DNA of 64,000 nucleotides from Shewanella oncorhynchi (GTDB taxonomy: Bacteria; Pseudomonadota; Gammaproteobacteria; Enterobacterales; Shewanellaceae), in NCBI RefSeq assembly GCF_012584455.1, contig NZ_JABAEB010000014.1, forward strand, positions 1-64,000. The letters run 5' to 3'. A program made the translations under genes and the position numbers. Positions 8,569 through 16,710 of the stretch are shown one piece after another (the first letter of the stretch is position 1; every line of letters starts with the position of its first letter). The notes beneath the pieces are model-generated. The model made no database searches. It saw nothing but the letters and a program-made list of their open reading frames with translations, and had not been told where the DNA came from.

Positions 8569-9684
8569 TTGTTTAACAAACGTTACATTCATGAAATCGA
8601 TTTATTAAAATCGCAGATGCAAGCAATTAATGAGCAGAGTCAGTTCCAGATTGAAGAACTTCAAAATACTATCGAAGATCTCAAGCTTGAACTCTCTACC
8701 GCTTTACAAGCATATGATAAAAAAAGTGAAATGATGATTAACTTGCTCAGTGGTGCTATGTTAACCGAGTCTGTTCGCAATTCTATTGCGCAAAGGGCAC
8801 AAGCGCTTGGTGATGAAGCTGTCGCTCTGAATCAAGTCAAAGAATTGGTATCAAGTACTTCGCAGACATCAAAATTGCTGGAAGATAAAGTGCTTATAGT
8901 ACGCTCGGCAGCTGAACAAAGCAGAGCTTGTGTAGGTGACCTGAAAAATAGCAGTGGCCAGATTTTTCGTTTGATCGGCTCTATCAAGGAAATCTCGGAC
9001 CAGACAAATCTGTTGGCTCTTAATGCTGCAATAGAAGCTGCTCGAGCAGGAGAAGCTGGACGAGGTTTCGCAGTTGTCGCAGACGAAGTACGGCAATTAG
9101 CAAGTAAAGCGCATATTGCATCGACCGAGATAGAAAAACTTATTAATTCAATGCAAGTCCAGACAGAGCAGATTGCGCTGCGGGTGAGTGACACCGTGAC
9201 ATCCACCGATGACATTACACATTCGGTTGCAGATATAAGTACAGTTATTGATAAAATGAGTGGTTGTGCACTGCATATGCATGACGTGATTGATACGTCA
9301 TCTCAAGTGTCGTTTTTAAACACAGTTAAGCTGGATCATGTTGTGTGGAAAAATGCAATTTATTTAAAAATTGCTAATCAGCAATTTGGCGAGACTGTGA
9401 ATAAACATACTGAATGTCGTTTAGGGAAATGGTACTTTCAGGAAGCTGGGGCCGAACTATATGGTCAATCCAGATCATTTAAAGCGATTGATGCTCCACA
9501 TAAACAAGTACATGACATGGGAAGTGCAGCACTTGTAGCAGGCGCTTATGGCGATGTAGATAAAATGAACGCGCATTTAGTGGTTATGGAAAACGCATCT
9601 GTTCAGGTCGCGACTGCGATTGAGAGGCTCATAGATGAAATAAAGCAATCGAAAGCAGCAGCTTCATCTAGTTTAGTTGCCTGA
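8569..9684 (+). CDS. Soluble methyl-accepting chemotaxis protein with CZB domain
   Basis: 371 residues, no membrane segments or HAMP. The N-terminus (1-60) is coiled coil. The signalling tip EISDQTNLLALNAAIEAARA lies at ~141-160, followed by GEAGRGFAVVADEVRQLA. Residues ~255-350 form a CZB zinc-binding domain with the ligands His257, Cys283 (in CRLGKWYF), His311 and His315 (PHKQVH). CZB receptors sense zinc or oxidants such as HOCl and signal through CheA/CheW. The start is TTG 8569 with AAGGAT at 8553-8558; no ATG gives a better N-terminus. It sits alone between the T3SS operon and the insertion sequences. Confidence 0.88.
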   Translation: MFNKRYIHEIDLLKSQMQAINEQSQFQIEELQNTIEDLKLELSTALQAYDKKSEMMINLLSGAMLTESVRNSIAQRAQALGDEAVALNQVKELVSSTSQTSKLLEDKVLIVRSAAEQSRACVGDLKNSSGQIFRLIGSIKEISDQTNLLALNAAIEAARAGEAGRGFAVVADEVRQLASKAHIASTEIEKLINSMQVQTEQIALRVSDTVTSTDDITHSVADISTVIDKMSGCALHMHDVIDTSSQVSFLNTVKLDHVVWKNAIYLKIANQQFGETVNKHTECRLGKWYFQEAGAELYGQSRSFKAIDAPHKQVHDMGSAALVAGAYGDVDKMNAHLVVMENASVQVATAIERLIDEIKQSKAAASSSLVA

Positions 9685-9706
9685 TATGAACTAAGTCGCT
9701 TCAAGC

Positions 9707-9723
9707 GGCTTTGTTTCCTAAAT
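9707..9723. repeat. Orphan IS5-type terminal inverted repeat
   Basis: GGCTTTGTTTCCTAAAT matches the left end of the IS5-family element at 11839 (GGCTTTGTGTCCTAAAT) and the reverse complement of its right end (GGCTTTGTTCCCTAAAT) in 16 of 17 positions each. The likeness continues into GAACT a few bases on. No IS5 transposase follows; the IS982-family element starts instead. A remnant of a second IS5 copy is the simplest reading. Confidence 0.65.
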
Positions 9724-10710
9724 AACCTGAACTCGGGATAAGAAATGTTGAACTAATAGCCCTCCAAGTGATCGGATCTTTCGACCAAGAGAAACCCCAT
9801 CACACCGGAGGGCCTATGCATAAATTAGTGGAAGTGTTTTGCGATGTCGATGATTTTTGCGCTGTTTTCATTCCAGAATGGAAAAAAACGCTGTTAACCG
9901 ATGGTACACGCAAGCGTCAACGCGCTGGCCGTATGACGATGAGCGAAGTGATGACCATCATCATACTTTTTCAGATGTCCCACCACCGTGATTTCAAGAA
10001 CTTCTACATCGGCTATCTGGCTCATTTCTACAAATCTGCTTTTCCTAATTTACTCAGCTATACCCGCTTTCTTGAGGTGATACCCACTACTTTAGTGCCG
10101 CTTTGCAGCTACTTTGCCAGCCTCAAGAGTGACCCCACTGGCATCGAATTTGTTGATTCAACCAGCATCAAAGTGTGTCATAACCTACGTATTCATCGCC
10201 ATGAAACCTTGGCGGGACTGGCGTGCAGAGGTAAAGGCACCATGGGGTGGTTCTATGGCTTTAAGCTGCATTTGATTGTGAATCATCAAGGCGGAATCGT
10301 GGCGGCCAAAGTGACGCCTGCGAATGTACATGACACAAAACCGGTGAATGAGATGGTGCACAGTGACATGAATAAACTCTATGCAGATAAAGGGTATATC
10401 AGTAAAGCGCTGTCCAGTGAATTGCTGGATAAAGGCGTGAAGTTGGTGACGAACGTGCGTAAGAATATGAAAGCGAAGGCAATGTTGTTGTGGGATAGAT
10501 CGATGCTGTCGAGACGTTTCATCATAGAAACCATCAACGACCAGTTAAAAAATATCTCTCAAATAGAACACTCTAGACACCGCAGCGTGCATGGTTTTAT
10601 GCTAAATATGATTGCCGGACTCATCGCCTATCAATTGAAAGACAATAAGCCACAACTGAACCTCACTAACGCAGAGTTTAATGCTATTACAGTTATGGAT
10701 TGTTAAAACG
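9724..10710 (+). mobile_element. IS982-family insertion sequence, right end not found
   Basis: The element carries one transposase gene. The left end seems to begin close to ACCTGAACTCGGGATAAG at ~9725. The matching inverted repeat (CTTATCCCGAGTTCAGGT) is absent after the transposase stop, and the flanking minus-strand gene starts only 16 bp later. The right end is therefore probably deleted. End coordinates are approximate. Confidence 0.7.
9816..10706 (+). CDS. IS982-family transposase
   Basis: 296 residues from ATG 9816, which has GGAGG four bases upstream; the earlier in-frame GTG/ATG reading at 9768 lacks one. DDE residues are visible: Asp in EFVDSTSIKVCHN, Asp in VTPANVHDTKP and Glu in FIIETINDQLKN. 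The N-terminus MHKLVEVFCDVDDFC is typical of IS982 transposases from Gammaproteobacteria. The reading frame is intact. The last few residues (NAITVMDC) may be altered by the loss of the right end. Without both termini the copy is probably immobile. Confidence 0.92.
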   Translation: MHKLVEVFCDVDDFCAVFIPEWKKTLLTDGTRKRQRAGRMTMSEVMTIIILFQMSHHRDFKNFYIGYLAHFYKSAFPNLLSYTRFLEVIPTTLVPLCSYFASLKSDPTGIEFVDSTSIKVCHNLRIHRHETLAGLACRGKGTMGWFYGFKLHLIVNHQGGIVAAKVTPANVHDTKPVNEMVHSDMNKLYADKGYISKALSSELLDKGVKLVTNVRKNMKAKAMLLWDRSMLSRRFIIETINDQLKNISQIEHSRHRSVHGFMLNMIAGLIAYQLKDNKPQLNLTNAEFNAITVMDC

Positions 10711-10722
10711 ATCTCAGATTAT

Positions 10723-11337
10723 TTATTGAGATTTGGTGTGTTGTCGCGCTTCAAGCTTGGCTTTCAGCTCAGCCATCATATCTACTGAGCCTGTTTTCTG
10801 TGCTTGATTGGCAGCGTAATCAGAAGCTTTGACTTTGTTAGCAGCTTTATCTTGAGCCTGTGCTTTATTTTTTAGATCAAGCTGTTGCCCATCAATGTTG
10901 TCCCAGACTCTTTTTTGGGGTGGTGGTGGTGGTGGTGGTGGTGGTGGTGGTGGTACCAGCTGAGTGCTAGTTGTAACCACTGTTGTTGGATGTTCAGTGT
11001 AAGATAAGTTCTGTTGCTTGAGTTCCGTAACTTCTGTATTTGGAGTAAGTTTGGGTTGCGCATTTTTTTTAGGAGAAACGGGGCCTGCACCTAATTTTGC
11101 ATTTAATAGCAGCATAAACGCCTGTTTATTTTGCTGCTGTTCAGCCGTTGCTTTAACACCAATATCAATTTGCGGTTTTGCGCCACTCGTTGGTGCACGA
11201 GATTCCATAGCCCTATCTCTATTATTAAATAAGCTATCAGATACATTACGAATTCTTCTAATCCGCAAAGAACTCTGAGTTTTTTTACTTTCCGTATTCA
11301 AACCTTCAAAAAGTGACGCTATATCATTAACTTTCAA
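10723..11337 (-). CDS. Polyproline protein, candidate T3SS effector
   Basis: 204 residues, starting with TTG (11337) behind GAGGTG about 8 nt upstream. No signal peptide or membrane segment. Ser/Thr- and Asn-rich N-terminus (~1-50) as in T3SS substrates. Residues 129-140 are twelve consecutive prolines, followed at once by QKRVWDNIDGQQLDLKNK. The C-terminus has a second amphipathic helix (VDMMAELKAKLEARQ). Polyproline next to a WH2-like segment is how profilin- and actin-binding effectors (VopL/VopF, BimA) are built. The WH2 resemblance here is weak (I-x-G-x-x-L spacing is off by one). It lies between IS elements next to the T3SS operon. Function is inferred; the family is not recognised. Confidence 0.7.
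   Translation of the reverse strand: MKVNDIASLFEGLNTESKKTQSSLRIRRIRNVSDSLFNNRDRAMESRAPTSGAKPQIDIGVKATAEQQQNKQAFMLLLNAKLGAGPVSPKKNAQPKLTPNTEVTELKQQNLSYTEHPTTVVTTSTQLVPPPPPPPPPPPPQKRVWDNIDGQQLDLKNKAQAQDKAANKVKASDYAANQAQKTGSVDMMAELKAKLEARQHTKSQ
10919..10954 (+). repeat. (GGT)12 trinucleotide microsatellite
   Basis: Twelve perfect GGT units, read as CCA/CCC-type proline codons on the minus strand in the polyproline gene. Such perfect runs slip during replication. Because the unit is three bases, slippage changes proline number without frameshift. Confidence 0.95.
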
Positions 11338-11647
11338 AAATACACCTCATCGTTCGTTTAATATATTTCTAGTGCATAGAATAAATACACTGCTGTAAGA
11401 GGATGACCACATAAATGGTTTCACTCAAATTAAATGTCTATTTAAAATGGTAATGACTCAATATTTGCATCCATAGCGTTTCGCTGGTGAAGTTCAGATC
11501 GCTTCTGTTTATACAAATCACACATAACTTTTACATACGTATGATTAGCTCGTCGAGCGCCAAAACAGTAGTGACAATATTCTTTATTTTTTTACTTTTA
11601 TAAAGTGAAAAATTGTGAATTATTAATAAAAAACCTAGGGATCCACT
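11338..11647. other. Intergenic DNA upstream of the polyproline gene
   Basis: About 310 bp with no supported gene. It must contain the promoter of the minus-strand polyproline gene; no sure -35/-10 pair was recognised. Confidence 0.5.
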
Positions 11648-11820
11648 CAGGGCAAGAGTGTGAGTGTTTTTTAAGCATTTATTATCTTACCAAAAACGCT
11701 GAATTCATTGCGGCTTGGCGTCTCTTGCGGCGTAGACTTAATTTGCTTGGTTCTTTTTCCAGTATATTGACGGTAGTCTGCCGCATTCTTGCTAGATTTT
11801 CTGCACCATCACCTCAAGAT
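11648..11820 (-). pseudogene. ISAs1-family transposase remnant, C-terminus only
   Basis: Reading the minus strand from ~11820 to the stop at 11682-11684 gives GDGAENLARMRQTTVNILEK and then PSKLSLRRKRRQAAMNSAFL VR. This is the conserved C-terminal helix region of ISAs1-family transposases. A TGA comes directly before GDGAEN, so everything upstream is lost. Beyond the stop, CAGGGCAAGAGTG at 11648 may be the element's terminal repeat. Only ~46 codons remain. The plus-strand reading across the same bases is not a gene. Confidence 0.7.
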
Positions 11821-11838
11821 ATCTAGCAAGCATCCTCA

Positions 11839-12896
11839 GGCTTTGTGTCCTAAATAGGTTGAACTAAAATCGTAGCCGCAGATCTGATCGGCATCGCCTA
11901 TCAACTTACCCATCAACCGTGTCAAAACCTCGCTATAAAACAACCCACTGGAAGCAATACAACCAAGCCTTAATCAACCGCGGTTCACTTACCTTCTGGA
12001 TCGATGAGGATGCAATTACTAAGTGGAAAGCCAAGGTCGAGCAGCCAAAGAAAGGTCGCCCTCAAGTGTTTAGCGACTTAGCCATTACCACTGTGTTGAT
12101 GGTTAAGCGTATTTTCTCTATGCCACTGAGAGCCTTACAGGGCTTTATCAATTCGGTGTTTAAACTGGGTGACATCCCATTATCTTGCCCGCATTACACC
12201 TGCATCAGTAAACGCGCGAAAACGGTCAATATTGCTTTTAAAACCAAGACTCGCGGCGCCATTGAGCACTTAGCTATCGACTCGACAGGCTTGAAGGTCT
12301 ATGGCGAAGGTGAGTGGAAAGTGAAGAAACATGGCACAGATGGAAAGCGCCGAGTGTGGCGTAAACTGCATATTGCCGTAGATACACATAGCCATGAAAT
12401 TATTGCCGCAGAACTCAGTTTATCAGGTGTAGCAGACGCTGAAGTGATGCCCAATTTACTTAAGCAAACCCATCGAAAAATCCGCAATATCTCGGGTGAT
12501 GGTGCTTACGACACGAAAGCCTGTCACGAAGCCGTTCGTCGAAAACGCGCTTTAGTGCTTATTCCACCTAGGGAAGGTGCTACGCTATGGGAACAAGGGC
12601 ATCCACGAAACTTAGCCGTCAGTTGGCAACAGCTTCATGGCTCAAATAAGCAGTGGAAAAAACGGTATGGTTATCATCGCCGTTCAATCTCAGAAACCGC
12701 CATGTACAGGATAAAACAACTGCTAGGAGGCACGTTAAGCATGCGGAGTTATAACGCTCAGGTGGGAGAAATTTACGCGATGATTAGGGCTTTGAACAAG
12801 CTTACTGGGCTAGGTATGCCTGAAACCCACTATGTAGCTTGATATTTGAACAATGATGAGAGTTTTGTTCGCTGACTCGATTTAGGGAACAAAGCC
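11839..12896 (+). mobile_element. IS5-family insertion sequence, apparently complete
   Basis: 1,058 bp bounded by imperfect inverted repeats: GGCTTTGTGTCCTAAAT at 11839-11855 and its counterpart ATTTAGGGAACAAAGCC at 12880-12896 (15 of 17 match). One intact transposase gene. The flanks (GCATCCTCA on the left, CCTAATTTC on the right) are not direct repeats of 4 or 9 bp, so the neighbouring DNA was rearranged after insertion. Confidence 0.88.
11919..12842 (+). CDS. IS5-family transposase
   Basis: 307 residues, full length. DDE motif: Asp in LAIDSTGLKVYGEGEWK, Asp in ISGDGAYDTKACHE, Glu in RSISETAMYRIKQLLGG. The N-terminal part (MSKPRYKTTHWKQYNQALI) and the Y-x2-R-x3-E-x6-K pattern at the end place it in the IS903/IS5 group. 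The start used is GTG at 11919 (GTGTCAAAACC). The gene fills most of the element between the two inverted repeats. Confidence 0.93.
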   Translation: MSKPRYKTTHWKQYNQALINRGSLTFWIDEDAITKWKAKVEQPKKGRPQVFSDLAITTVLMVKRIFSMPLRALQGFINSVFKLGDIPLSCPHYTCISKRAKTVNIAFKTKTRGAIEHLAIDSTGLKVYGEGEWKVKKHGTDGKRRVWRKLHIAVDTHSHEIIAAELSLSGVADAEVMPNLLKQTHRKIRNISGDGAYDTKACHEAVRRKRALVLIPPREGATLWEQGHPRNLAVSWQQLHGSNKQWKKRYGYHRRSISETAMYRIKQLLGGTLSMRSYNAQVGEIYAMIRALNKLTGLGMPETHYVA

Positions 12897-13022
12897 CCTA
12901 ATTTCTACTCGTTCGTTAAATAAAACAGGCATGTCAGGTATTTCCTCTGCTATACGATTGGCAAATTCGGCCAGTTTTTTTCTGCAAAGATGTATCGCTA
13001 AGCTTGTTAGTTCGTCGAATTA
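12897..13022 (-). pseudogene. Fragment of an unidentified gene cut by the IS5 element
   Basis: The minus strand reads FDELTSLAIHLCRKKLAEF and on through ANRIAEEIPDMPVLFNERVE IR without a stop until the IS5 end. The codons and residue mix look like real protein: an amphipathic helix followed by a hydrophobic strand. A TAA lies just before FDEL and no start codon is seen, so the 5' end is also missing. I do not recognise the family. Confidence 0.4.
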
Positions 13023-13456
13023 TTTGTGCGTAAAATGCAGTTTAATACCAGTCTAAAATCTAGCTCGGTTTTCATTCTACTGAGGTGACAGTGCACTTAC
13101 GCATTCCCCTACATTGACGAGCCCGTTAGTCGCACTCTGTCTTAAAGTAAGGGTTATCTTCTTTGAAATATGAAAACCATATATGGCTTGATTTTGAGGC
13201 TGTAGCACGAGAACCGCCAGCTTAATGATGGGCAATACAGCTATTGTATTTATTGGATTGATATTGATAGAAAACAGTAATGTATAGTCGATCGAAGCTG
13301 AAATGGTTACTAAATTGGCATCAGCAAAAGAGGTGATTTAAAAGCCATTATGCACAGAGATGATTTAGTGAGTTAACTTTAGCGTCCAGTCTGAGTATCA
13401 TCAGTCCAATATATTATCCCGCATCAATTGTGGTCGTTTAATCCAACGATTGAGTA
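13023..13456. other. Non-coding junction between island and core genome
   Basis: About 430 bp with stops in all frames and no identified RNA or repeat. The greB promoter is presumably in the last 100 bp. Confidence 0.5.
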
Positions 13457-13965
13457 ATGAGTATGAAAGCGCATTTGATCACCCGTCAGGGGTGGCAAAC
13501 TTTAGATAAAGAATTGAAGTATTTGTGGAAGGAATATCGGCCGCAAATCACCCTTAAAGTCCAAGAGGCCGCGGCGCAGGGAGATCGAAGTGAAAACGCG
13601 GATATACATACAATAAAAGGCTTTTACGTCAAATAGATAGCCGTGTTCGTTACTTGGTGAAGCGGCTTGAAGAATTAAAAATCGTCGATTATTCGCCGCA
13701 GCAGGAAGGCAAAATATTTTTTGGCGCTTGGTTTGAGCTTGAAAATGAAGCCGGTGATCGCGTGCGTTATCGGATCGTCGGTAAAGATGAGCTCGATACA
13801 AAATTAGGCTATATCACCATCGACTCGCCCATGGCGCGTGCCTTAATCGGCAAGCAAGTGGATGATGAGGTGCTAGTGCAAACACCCTCGGGTCCAAAAG
13901 AGTGGTATATCAATCAGATCCGTTATACCCCTTTTGAAACTACTCTCGCCAGCGAGGCGAATTAA
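13457..13965 (+). pseudogene. greB: greB, transcript cleavage factor, with -1 frameshift
   Basis: The 5' part from ATG 13457 (or ATG 13463) reads MSMKAHLITRQGWQTLDKEL, continuing through LWKEYRP and GDRSENAD, the signature of GreB. At 13601-13610 (GATATACATA) one T is missing: GAT-TAT-ACA-TAC would be expected. The frame then stops at TAG near 13636. The other frame carries the rest of GreB perfectly (RLLRQIDSRVRYLVKRLEEL ... to stop 13963-13965). GreB rescues backtracked RNA polymerase. All other parts are intact and undecayed, so the change is recent, a sequencing error, or a programmed shift; I favour the first two. Confidence 0.85.
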
Positions 13966-13975
13966 CCACAGACTT

Positions 13976-13995
13976 GCCGCTCTTAAAATAGCGGC
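13976..13995 (+). terminator. Hairpin after greB
   Basis: GCCGCT and AGCGGC pair around an 8-nt loop just after the greB stop. No T run follows, so it is a weak terminator candidate. Confidence 0.35.
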
Positions 13996-14127
13996 GGTAG
14001 TCACGGGATTGCGGGAAAGATCAAACTCTCTGATTTGACCTAGGCTTTAGCATGAAACATACGGGGCGCCTGTGGTATCTTTGGCGCAATAACGACTTAC
14101 TTTACAGTTAGGCACGACACTTTATTT

Positions 14128-16491
14128 ATGCAAACTAATGCACATAACATCGCTCAGATTATCGCTCTAGAACTGAATGTTCGTGAGCAACAAGTTGCCG
14201 CAACCATCACTCTGCTTGACGATGGTGCGACAGTTCCCTTCGTTGCCCGCTACCGTAAAGAAGCCACGGGCGGTTTAGACGATACACAACTGCGTACCTT
14301 GTACACGCGTTTAGGTTACCTGCGTGAGCTGAACGACAGACGCCAAGTGATCCTGTCTAGCATCCAAGCTCAGGGTAAGTTAACGCCAGAATTACAATGG
14401 GCGATTGACGAGGCAGACAGTAAGACACGCCTCGAAGATTTATACCTGCCCTTCAAACCTAAGCGTCGTACTAAGGGCCAAATCGCTATCGAGGCTGGGC
14501 TTGAGCCATTAGCCGATGCATTACTGGCTGATCGTAGCGTAGATGTCGAGACTACAGCGGCAGGCTATATCAATAGCGAAGCGGGTTTTGCCGATGTTAA
14601 AGCTGTGCTCGAGGGCGCGCGTTATATTCTGATGGAGCGCTACGCTGAAGACGCTGAATTACTGCGTAAAGTGCGTGAGCATTTAAGCCAAAACAGTGTG
14701 TTAGAAAGCCGTTTAATTGCAGGCAAAGAGAAAGAAGGCGCGAAGTTCCGCGATTATTTTGAGCATACAGAACAGTTAGCTAAGATCCCATCACACCGTG
14801 CACTGGCTATGCTGCGTGGGCGTAATGAAGGTTTCTTAACCTTATCTATGAATGCTGACCCAGCCGCTGAAGCGGGCCAAGGTAGTTACTGCGAAGTGAT
14901 TATCTGTGATCATTTAGGGCTGAAATTAGGTGATAGCAGCGTTGATCAATGGTTGAAAACCGTGGTGACGGCGACATGGCGTATTAAGATTGCCCTGCAG
15001 ATGGAAACTGAGTTTATTTCGCAAATGCGCGAACGCGCTGAAGCCGAAGCGATTAAAGTTTTCGCCCGTAATCTAGGTGATTTATTGATGGCCGCTCCTG
15101 CGGGCGCGAAAGCCACCATGGGACTCGATCCTGGTTTACGTACCGGTGTTAAAGTCGCTGTGGTCGATAACACGGGTAAGTTGTTGTGCCATGCGACTAT
15201 TTTCCCGCACGCACCGCAAAATCTGTGGGACAAGTCGATCCGTACTTTGGCTAACTTAGTCAAAATGCATAAGGTTGAGCTGATTGCGATTGGTAACGGC
15301 ACTGCATCACGGGAAACTGACAAGCTGGCCGCTGAGCTGATTGCCGAAGTGAAAGATACCCATCCACATTTGACCAAAGTGATGGTCAGTGAGGCGGGTG
15401 CGTCTGTGTATTCTGCATCGGAAATGGCGGCGTTGGAGTTTCCTGATCTTGATGTGTCGATTCGTGGCGCTGTGTCTATCGCCCGCCGCTTGCAAGATCC
15501 ATTAGCCGAATTGGTGAAGATTGAGCCTAAGTCTATCGGTGTCGGTCAATACCAACACGACGTGAGTCAAAGCCAATTATCGGGTTCGCTGGAAGCTGTG
15601 GTGGAAGACTGTGTAAACGGCGTGGGTGTAGATCTCAACATGGCCTCAGTGCCGTTATTGTCACAAGTGGCTGGTTTAAATAAGACGTTAGCGAAAAACG
15701 TGGTCGATTATCGCGATGCCAATGGTCAGTTTAAGAATCGTAAAGAGCTGCTGAAAGTGCCGCGTTTAGGGCCTAAAGCCTACGAGCAAGCAGCGGGCTT
15801 TTTGCGTATTCGAGAAGGGGACAATCCACTCGATGCCTCGTCTGTGCATCCAGAGGCTTATTCGCTAGTGGAAACTATCGCTAAGACTAAGCAAGTAGAG
15901 TTGGCGAGCCTGATGGGTAACTCAGATTTACTGCGCAGCATCAAGGCAGAAGAGTTTATTACGGCGGAATTTGGTCTGCCGACGGTGACGGATATTTTAG
16001 CCGAACTGGATAAACCAGGACGCGATCCCCGCGGTGAGTTCAAAACTGCTAAGTTTAAAGATGGTGTTGAAGAACTTAAGCATCTGAAACCCGAAATGGT
16101 ACTCGAAGGCGTAGTGACCAACGTGACTAATTTTGGTGCCTTCGTCGATATTGGCGTACATCAAGATGGGCTGGTGCATATCTCTTCTCTAACCGACAAG
16201 TTCATCAGCGACCCGCACACTGTGGTGAAAGCGGGAGATGTGGTGAAAGTCAAAGTAATGGAAGTTGACGTTGAGCGCCGTCGCATCGGTTTGAGCATGC
16301 GTTTGGATGAAGCTATTGACCAAAGCAAGCCGCAGCAAAGACCGCACAATCCTGCCAGAACTAATCACGGTAAAACACCGCAGTCAGCGAAATCGGCTGC
16401 GCGTCCTGCGCAAAAGCAAACACCTAAAGCGCCAGCAAACGCGGCCATGGGCAATGCCTTTGCCGATGCCTTCGCTAAGCTGAAAAAGTAG
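14128..16491 (+). CDS. tex: Tex-family transcription accessory protein
   Basis: 787 residues. Tex (YhgF) is a cytosolic nucleic-acid-binding protein linked to transcription and toxin expression control. Domains in order: N-terminal helical Tex region (MQTNAHNIAQIIALELNVRE; FVARYRKEATGGLDDTQLR), YqgF RNase H-like fold near residues 325-450 (GLDPGLRTGVKVAVVD; IGNGTASRETD), helix-hairpin-helix region (~495-560, VGVDLNMASVPLL), and an S1 domain at ~650-725 (VLEGVVTNVTNFGAFVDIG ... HQDGLVHIS). The tail is Pro/Lys-rich. Length and order are as in the family. It sits downstream of greB, as in other Shewanella. Confidence 0.97.
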   Translation: MQTNAHNIAQIIALELNVREQQVAATITLLDDGATVPFVARYRKEATGGLDDTQLRTLYTRLGYLRELNDRRQVILSSIQAQGKLTPELQWAIDEADSKTRLEDLYLPFKPKRRTKGQIAIEAGLEPLADALLADRSVDVETTAAGYINSEAGFADVKAVLEGARYILMERYAEDAELLRKVREHLSQNSVLESRLIAGKEKEGAKFRDYFEHTEQLAKIPSHRALAMLRGRNEGFLTLSMNADPAAEAGQGSYCEVIICDHLGLKLGDSSVDQWLKTVVTATWRIKIALQMETEFISQMRERAEAEAIKVFARNLGDLLMAAPAGAKATMGLDPGLRTGVKVAVVDNTGKLLCHATIFPHAPQNLWDKSIRTLANLVKMHKVELIAIGNGTASRETDKLAAELIAEVKDTHPHLTKVMVSEAGASVYSASEMAALEFPDLDVSIRGAVSIARRLQDPLAELVKIEPKSIGVGQYQHDVSQSQLSGSLEAVVEDCVNGVGVDLNMASVPLLSQVAGLNKTLAKNVVDYRDANGQFKNRKELLKVPRLGPKAYEQAAGFLRIREGDNPLDASSVHPEAYSLVETIAKTKQVELASLMGNSDLLRSIKAEEFITAEFGLPTVTDILAELDKPGRDPRGEFKTAKFKDGVEELKHLKPEMVLEGVVTNVTNFGAFVDIGVHQDGLVHISSLTDKFISDPHTVVKAGDVVKVKVMEVDVERRRIGLSMRLDEAIDQSKPQQRPHNPARTNHGKTPQSAKSAARPAQKQTPKAPANAAMGNAFADAFAKLKK

Positions 16492-16507
16492 ACGCTGTAA
16501 TGTTAAT

Positions 16508-16541
16508 ACTCGGGCATACGTCATGTCCGAGTCGACTTTTT
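16508..16541 (+). terminator. Terminator after tex
   Basis: ACTCGGGCAT pairs with ATGTCCGAGT (one G-U) around a 5-nt loop, followed by CTTTTT. Confidence 0.75.
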
Positions 16542-16710
16542 AACCTGTTACTCACAAAATTGTTGCATAAATGTCGTCTTAGGGAATATAAAATCGGCAT
16601 TTAATGCAACGTTAAGCAAAATCGGTTGTCATAGCACAGCTTATTCACCGATTTTTTCAAATTGACACTCCAAAGCAGAGTGGCTCTTTTTACACGTTTT
16701 GGGGTAACAC

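Noticed and set aside
9691..9706. Direct duplications for the IS982 and IS5 elements
   Set aside because: Flanking bases compared at both elements do not match, so no target duplications can be claimed.
10919..10954. CRISPR-like or satellite array
   Set aside because: It is a pure trinucleotide run in a coding frame, without spacers. No CRISPR array was seen anywhere.
11605..11826. Plus-strand 73-codon open frame
   Set aside because: The minus strand of the same bases codes a recognisable ISAs1 transposase C-terminus; the plus reading has no ribosome binding site or family.
13502..13801. Minus-strand open frame over greB
   Set aside because: It runs antisense to clear GreB sequence in both frames and exists only because of codon bias.
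13457..13965. Programmed frameshift in greB
   Set aside because: No slippery heptamer or stimulatory hairpin was seen at the site, and greB is not known to use one; mutation or sequencing error is simpler.
14946..15377. Minus-strand 143-codon frame in tex
   Set aside because: Shadow of a conserved Tex domain.
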